A stretch of 64,000 nucleotides of DNA from Nissolia schottii. Taxonomy: Eukaryota > Streptophyta > Magnoliopsida > Fabales > Fabaceae. The position numbers and the translations under genes are program-made. The stretch covers positions 595,032-659,031 of the forward strand of contig QANU01014112.1 of assembly GCA_003254905.1 (NCBI GenBank), written 5' to 3'. Under the pieces are notes generated by a model. That model did no database searches. It was given only the letters and a program-made list of their open reading frames with translations, and was not told the DNA's origin. Positions 58,422 through 64,000 of the stretch are shown here, one piece after another (the stretch's first letter is position 1; every line of letters begins with the position of its first letter).

Positions 58422-61400
58422 ACCACCTTGTTGAAATTATAAATTCAATTGGCAAAGGGGAAAAGAGATTGAATAAAATATTAGATTGGTATTACGTGTT
58501 TATGTTATATGTACAAACCACTAAAATCTACTTATACCTATAATCTAGGTCAAGTTCTAATGTAGTACAACTAATACTGGCCCAGCCGAAGAAGGTCAAT
58601 AACATATTGGGACTCATGCGTGAAAAACCCTAATATTCTAACAACAACATAAGGTACCACAGTTCCACAGAATACTCCAAATAATAAACTAAATGTATGT
58701 TTTATATGGATTTTGGTTGCTGTATTTTTTAAAGAGGGAATGATTGGTAATTCTGATACAATCTAACTGACCTGCATGTTCCTTTATTGCTACAATGGTT
58801 GTTCTTTTGTTTGTAAAATACCTGAAATTCTGATAATTGTACCCGGTAGACACATTTAAGTATTATACATCCACATTATGTTTGCTGCTATTTTTGGCTC
58901 TTAATGAAATGCACAGGTATCTTCCATAATTGTTCATGTAGGTTACAGACCAGAACTTGGATGTTTGGCACAATACACCTGCAGCTGTACCAGATGCCTT
59001 GCGTTATTATTATTATCAATATCTCTCATCTACTTCAGAGGCTGCTGAGGTGATTCTTTCTTTCATTATGTAAAGAATTTCTCATTCTGGTATTCCACAT
59101 ATTCTCCTCTTAAAACTATTTCTATAGAAACAAAAGCAGTTTCACAGAAATTATATCATTTGCATTGAAATTCAATTAAAGAAATTTCTTTCTAGTTAGT
59201 GAGTGAAACTTATATTTATATTATGAAGGCATCTGTTGTTTAGAATTGATGTACATTTGGTCTTTGAAGATGTAGGTGAATATGTTTACCAAATTAATCC
59301 TGTAATATTCATTTCAAATTACTGATTCTGCTGAATAATACATGCAGGAAAAAATTACTTTACTTCGAGAAAATGAAACATTGCTCAAAGCAAATACGGG
59401 GCTCAGTCAAGAAAAGGAGAGCTTGTTGAAGAACAAGGGTTTGGCAGAGGCTCAAATAGGAGCATTAACTAAATCCTTAGAGGCAATGCAGAAAGATATT
59501 GAAGAAAAAGAAAACCTGGTAATTCCTACTTATTTTTAAATGATTAACATTCATATTTCAAAATTATGATATACTAATTTTTTCTTTCAGGTGCAAGTTT
59601 TAAAGCAATCCTTAGAGCACCAAAGGAAGGAGTTCAATGATTGCAGAGCTGAGATCACGTCACTGAAAATGCATATTGAAGGGTCTCATTCTGGAAATAA
59701 TCTGGGTGTTGGTGATGTTAATAATATTCAATCTCAATCTTTGGAGAAGTATGAGGAAGAAATTAAGAAATTGCAGATGGAAGTTGAACGGTTGAAGGAA
59801 AAGAATACAAGAGCTCCAGAACCTGGAAATTTTGTTGTTTCTGATCATGAAATTTTGCCAACAGATGATAAAGTGATAGAGATTCATGAAGACCGAGGTG
59901 CAATCGCTAATAGTAATGATGGTGTGGCCTTGGGTGGTGTACGTGATGAAGATGCTCAATCACCAGTTCTTCAAGCTATTAATGAGTATGCTGATAAACA
60001 TGAAGCTACATTGCCCGAGTTATTTAATCCTGCAAATATAAATAGTGCTTCTGAAAGTATCAATAATGTCTCCGAACAAAATGATGGGAAACAAGTAGCA
60101 GATAGCAAGTTACTTGTAAAATCAGACAGTGTCAATGATAAATCAATATCTGAGAAGATGGTTAGTCTATTCTATTTTTTAAGTTGTGTACGTTCTTTGA
60201 ATTTGGTGAAACTTGATGCCAGGACTTGTTTTGGTCAGGGCTTGTTCTTTTGTTGAAAAAGCCGAACTAGCTTTATTGTTGCTGGTTTTCATTGCCTTTA
60301 ACTTAGTGCTTTTGAAAAATGTGAAGATAAAAAATCTCTCCACTCCAAATGAAATAACGAAAAGTTACAATGAACCATTTTTAATGAAGATATTTGTCTT
60401 TCTCTACATCGTATTGTGTTTTTTTTTAATTCTCTTGTATGTTTATATCTTGACAGGGATTAGAAACTATTCAGATACTTGCAGATGCTTTGCCTAAAAT
60501 TGTTCCTTATGTCTTGATCAACCATCGTGAGGTTTGCTCTCCATATTTTTTTTTCCCACCTGTACTCTGTCCTGCATAGGCTACATTAATTTTGTTTGGC
60601 TGCAGGAGCTCCTTCCTCTAATTATGTGTGCAATTGAGCGCCACCCAGATAGCAGCACCCGAGATTCTTTGACCCACACATTGTTTAATTTAATCAAGCG
60701 TCCAGATGAGCAACAGAGACGAATAATAATGGATGTACGTTGGGTTGTCTTAACTTTTTCTAATGTATAGTTTCAAACGCAAGTTTGATTTTCTTGGTCT
60801 TCATTTCAGGCATGTGTTAGCCTTGCAAAGAATGTTGGAGAGATGAGAACAGAAACAGAATTGCTTCCACAGTGTTGGGAACAAGTATATTCTTTTCCTC
60901 AATTTTCAACTCTCTTTGCCATTATGACTTTGGAACCAGCTTTTCAGTTTTTTGTTGTCATCCGTGTTTTAGATCAGTCACATGTACGAGGAGCGTCGAC
61001 TGCTTGTTGCTCAATCATGTGGAGAGCTTGCAGAATTTGTACGGCCTGAGATTCGCGATTCTCTTATTTTATCTATCGTGCAACAATTAATAGAGGATTC
61101 TGCAGTTATTGTTCGAGAGGCTGCGGCTCGTAATCTGGCTATGCTGCTTCCACTTTTTCCAAACATGGATAAATATTTCAAGGTCAGCCTCACTATATTT
61201 GCTTCGAGGCAATCATGGAGAAGGTTACTGACTTGAGACTTGGCTACAATGTAAGCTCTAGAACAGGTTGACCAGACATGGTCTAGGGAATGGAGCCTTT
61301 TACCCTTACCATAATATGAGAACTTTTAAAAGGAAAAACTAGTAATTAAGTATGAAGAGCTGCTCCAATTCTTTGTTTTTTTTTTTTATTTGTTGATAGG

Positions 61401-64000
61401 TGGAGGAGTTGATGTTCCAATTGGTATGTGATCCATCAGGAGTGGTGGTGGATACTTCTCTCAAGGAATTGGTTCCTGCAGTTGTAAAGTGGGGAAACAA
61501 ATTAGATCATGTTTTGAAAGCTTTACTTTCTCATATTTTAGGCTCGGCTCGGGTATGTGTTTTGCTTTTTACTGTTACTTCTCCCTTGTTACTGAGAATT
61601 TCATTCTTGAGAATTATTTTTCTGAGACGAATTTCTTCCCCCAATCTGCAGCGTTGTCCTCCTCTTTCTGGCGTTGAAGGGTCTGTGGAATCACATCTCC
61701 GTGTCTTGGGTGAAAGAGAGCGCTGGAATATAGATGTTCTGTTGAGAATGCTGTTGGAATTGCTTTCTTGGGTGCACCAGAAAGCAATTGAGACGTGCCC
61801 CTTTTCGTCCACCACAGAATCTACACAAGCTTTGTTGTCTACCTCACTGCTTGAATTGTATGCTAGGTAAGCTTGGCAAGAAGAGTTGACTTTGAAATAA
61901 CACCATTAGGACATTTGACAGAGTCAATGCCACTCACCTTGGGTCTTGATGTCCCATCTTTCCTCCTAGGATTGTCTGTTTGGGAGAAAGGGGAATGGGG
62001 GTAAAGGGGAAAACGGAGGAGAGGAAATGGGTGGGAGGTCATGTGTTGCATGGTTGATTCACGTTGTAATGTGTTGCATTATGGACATGCATACACAGGA
62101 AGACTAACTCTTCCTGACTGCGCTGTCAAAGCTGCATGCCACTGATCTTTAATGGTTTCCACTTTTGCTAGGGGACAAGATGAATGGGATGCATTCGAAT
62201 GGATGCACGTTGAGTGCTTTCCTAATTTGATACAGCTGGCTTGCTTATTACCACAAAAAGAAGATAATTTACGGAGCCGAATTTCAAAGGTCACTTGACT
62301 TCCTTTTCAAGCCTTTTTTTTTTTTAATTTTTTAGTATGACTCTTAATAAAAGTTTGATCAGATTGATTTCTGAGATTTTGCTGATCAAACTTCTATAAT
62401 GCAGTTTCTGTTGTCGGTTTCTGAAAGGTTTGGGGATTCCTACATGACATGCATAATGCTACCTGTATTTTCAATAGCAGTTGGGGATGATTCCGATTTG
62501 ACATATTTTCCAAGTGCCATCCGTTCAAGAATTAAAGGTAATGGCTCTTCAATTTTTCTGTGGAATGTTCACATAATTGCTTTATATTTGACTGTTCACT
62601 TGTAGGTTTGAGACCAAGGTCTGCTGTTGCTGATAGGCTCTCTATGATGTGTGTCCTACCACTTCTGTTGGGAGGTGTTTTGGGTGCTCCTGGAAAACAG
62701 GAACAATTAGCAGAATATTTGAGGAAGCTGCTACTTGAAGAAAATTCGACGGAGAATCCACCAACAAAGCACACTCCTGAGATTATTAATGCGATCCGTT
62801 TCATTTGGTTTGAATATCACCAGAAACTTCCTTAAAATTTAATAGCATCTTCTTTCCAATATTCATACTAAGCTTTCTTTATAATGCAGCATATTTGAAG
62901 AAAACCATGGTATGATATTTAATATACTATGGGAAATGGTTGTGAGCTCTAACGCAAACATGAAAATAAATGCTGCCAAACTGCTGAAAGTCATTGTAAG
63001 CATACTGTTTTTCTTAGAAGTTTGAATTCCATATAAATGTGAAAACTAACATCACTGCCTTCATTAATAGGTACCATATATTGATGCAAAGGTTGCTTCA
63101 ACTCATGTTTTGCCTGCCCTAATTACTCTTGGATCTGACCAAAACCTAAATGTGAAGTATGCTAGCATAGATGCATTTGGGGCTGTGGCTCAACACTTCA
63201 AGAATGAACCGGTATCTGTTACTAGTATTTCTCCGTGGTTCCTGTTATAACTATGATGTCTAAGCAGCTCCACGTTTCAAATTCCTGATCAAATGAGGTA
63301 TCTTCCAGATTGTTGACAAGATACGTGTTCAAATGGATGCGTTTCTTGAAGATGGTTCCCATGAAGCTACTATTGCTGTTATTCGTGCATTGGTTGTTGC
63401 AGTACCACATACAACAGAAAGATTTAGAGATTATATCCTCAACCTTATTTTTGAAAAAACAAATATGTTTAAAGAAGTACTTATAATGTCCTCACATTTT
63501 GATATCTCATTTTCGTAGTTATTTGCATTTTCTGTTGGCTTTCAAGATCTCTTAAATTGTGTAGATGTTTTTCTTTAACTTTACATACATCTTTTGTCGA
63601 AGATTTTGCAACTTACTAGTACGCCAAGTACAGCAAGTGATTTGATGCGTCGACGAGAGAGAGCCAATGCATTTTGTGAGGCAATCCGTGCTCTGGATGC
63701 TACAGGTTAGCTTGTTTGACACTTGTCAAGATATTTTTTTATAGTAATCAAGTCAAGTTTTCATTAGTAGTATTAATCATCAGGCCTTAAATATCAATAC
63801 GGGTAATTCATGATTTTCCATGAAGACCTTTATTTTGCTAATTCTTACCTCCTAGTATTTTAACTCTTAATTTCTCTTATAGATCTTCCTGCAAATAGTA
63901 TTCGAGACTACCTTCTCCCTGCTATACAAAACCTCTTGAAAGACTTGGATGCATTGGATCCCGCACATAAAGAAGCCCTTGAAATTATTATGAAGGAAAG
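55688..64000 (+). CDS. LisH domain and HEAT repeat protein (RELCH/KIAA1468 homologue), 3' end outside the window
   Basis: Twenty GT-AG exons seen: 55688-55886, 57136-57285, 57793-57977, 58942-59049, 59348-59518, 59591-60160, 60457-60531, 60606-60734, 60810-60884, 60973-61182, 61400-61552, 61652-61866, 62172-62289, 62405-62537, 62606-62807, 62890-62995, 63071-63211, 63309-63476, 63603-63705, 63893 onward. They are in frame for about 1106 codons. The start MDVERSSLCNCVVNFLLEEN opens a LisH motif (residues 6-36). A second LisH-like unit, DLNCAVKEYLLLAGYRLTAM, lies near residue 155. Exons 2 and 4-6 are coiled coil. From exon 7 on, HEAT-type helices follow (VRPEIRDSLILSIVQQLIED, IVREAAARNLAMLLPLF), including RRRERANAFCEAIRALDAT. 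The animal RELCH binds RAB11 and links recycling endosomes to the trans-Golgi for sterol transport. The plant role is not established. Confidence 0.92.
58382..58419. repeat. (AG)n microsatellite
   Basis: Nineteen AG units in intron 3 of the LisH-HEAT gene, uninterrupted, so probably variable between individuals. Confidence 0.95.

Noticed and set aside
58429-58661. Possible LTR (TGTTGAAATT .. TTCTAACA) in intron 3 of the LisH-HEAT gene
   Set aside because: The ends fit TG..CA, but the 5-bp flanks do not match and no primer site or internal region is seen.
1-64000. CRISPR arrays, operons, Shine-Dalgarno sites, phage or insertion sequences
   Set aside because: The window is plant nuclear DNA with spliced genes. 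No regularly spaced direct repeats with unique spacers were seen.

Overview
The window is nuclear DNA of a flowering plant, most likely a legume. Genes are intron-rich with GT-AG junctions, spacers and introns are about 70% A+T, and the spacers carry MITEs, LTR relics, microsatellites and an organelle-like insert. A MITE family whose ends read GTTTGGTACC looks like one I associate with peanut (Arachis). That species guess is inference only. Two runs of N (23542-23639, 47657-47936) and three single N bases mark assembly joins.

Layout. 1-18.6 kb: three MATE transporter genes in tandem on the + strand. The first is cut by the window edge. The other two are complete, and each splices to 490 codons from seven exons, six of which (all but exons 1 and 7) match in length. 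18.6-28 kb: a gene-poor stretch holding a MIR156/157-type hairpin (19889-19999) and the 5' end of a copia-like retroelement with one 192-bp LTR. 28.4-32.1 kb: a divergent NF-YC-like gene on the - strand, whose C-terminal half comes from four tandemly duplicated exons. 34.9-35.3 kb: a small basic plant protein, - strand. 38.4-43.05 kb: a transposon-like gene fragment containing a solo LTR with target duplication, followed by about 3.1 kb of mitochondrial-looking DNA that begins and ends exactly at single N bases. 43.9 kb: a small glycine-rich protein, + strand. 44.8-48.6 kb: a lipid phosphate phosphatase, - strand, 8 exons, 340 aa. 50.7-53.4 kb: a WEB/PMI2-like coiled-coil protein, - strand, 637 aa. 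55.7 kb to the end: a LisH-HEAT repeat (RELCH/KIAA1468-type) gene, + strand, 20 exons seen and incomplete at the right edge.

The genes do not form one pathway. The MATE cluster is a local expansion of clade I DETOXIFICATION-type exporters. The remaining loci are ordinary single genes for lipid signalling, chloroplast movement, endosome-type trafficking and transcription. The most unusual features are the NF-YC exon array, the miR156/157 variant with a central insertion, a MITE at the same intron of two MATE paralogues, and the organelle-like block bounded by Ns.
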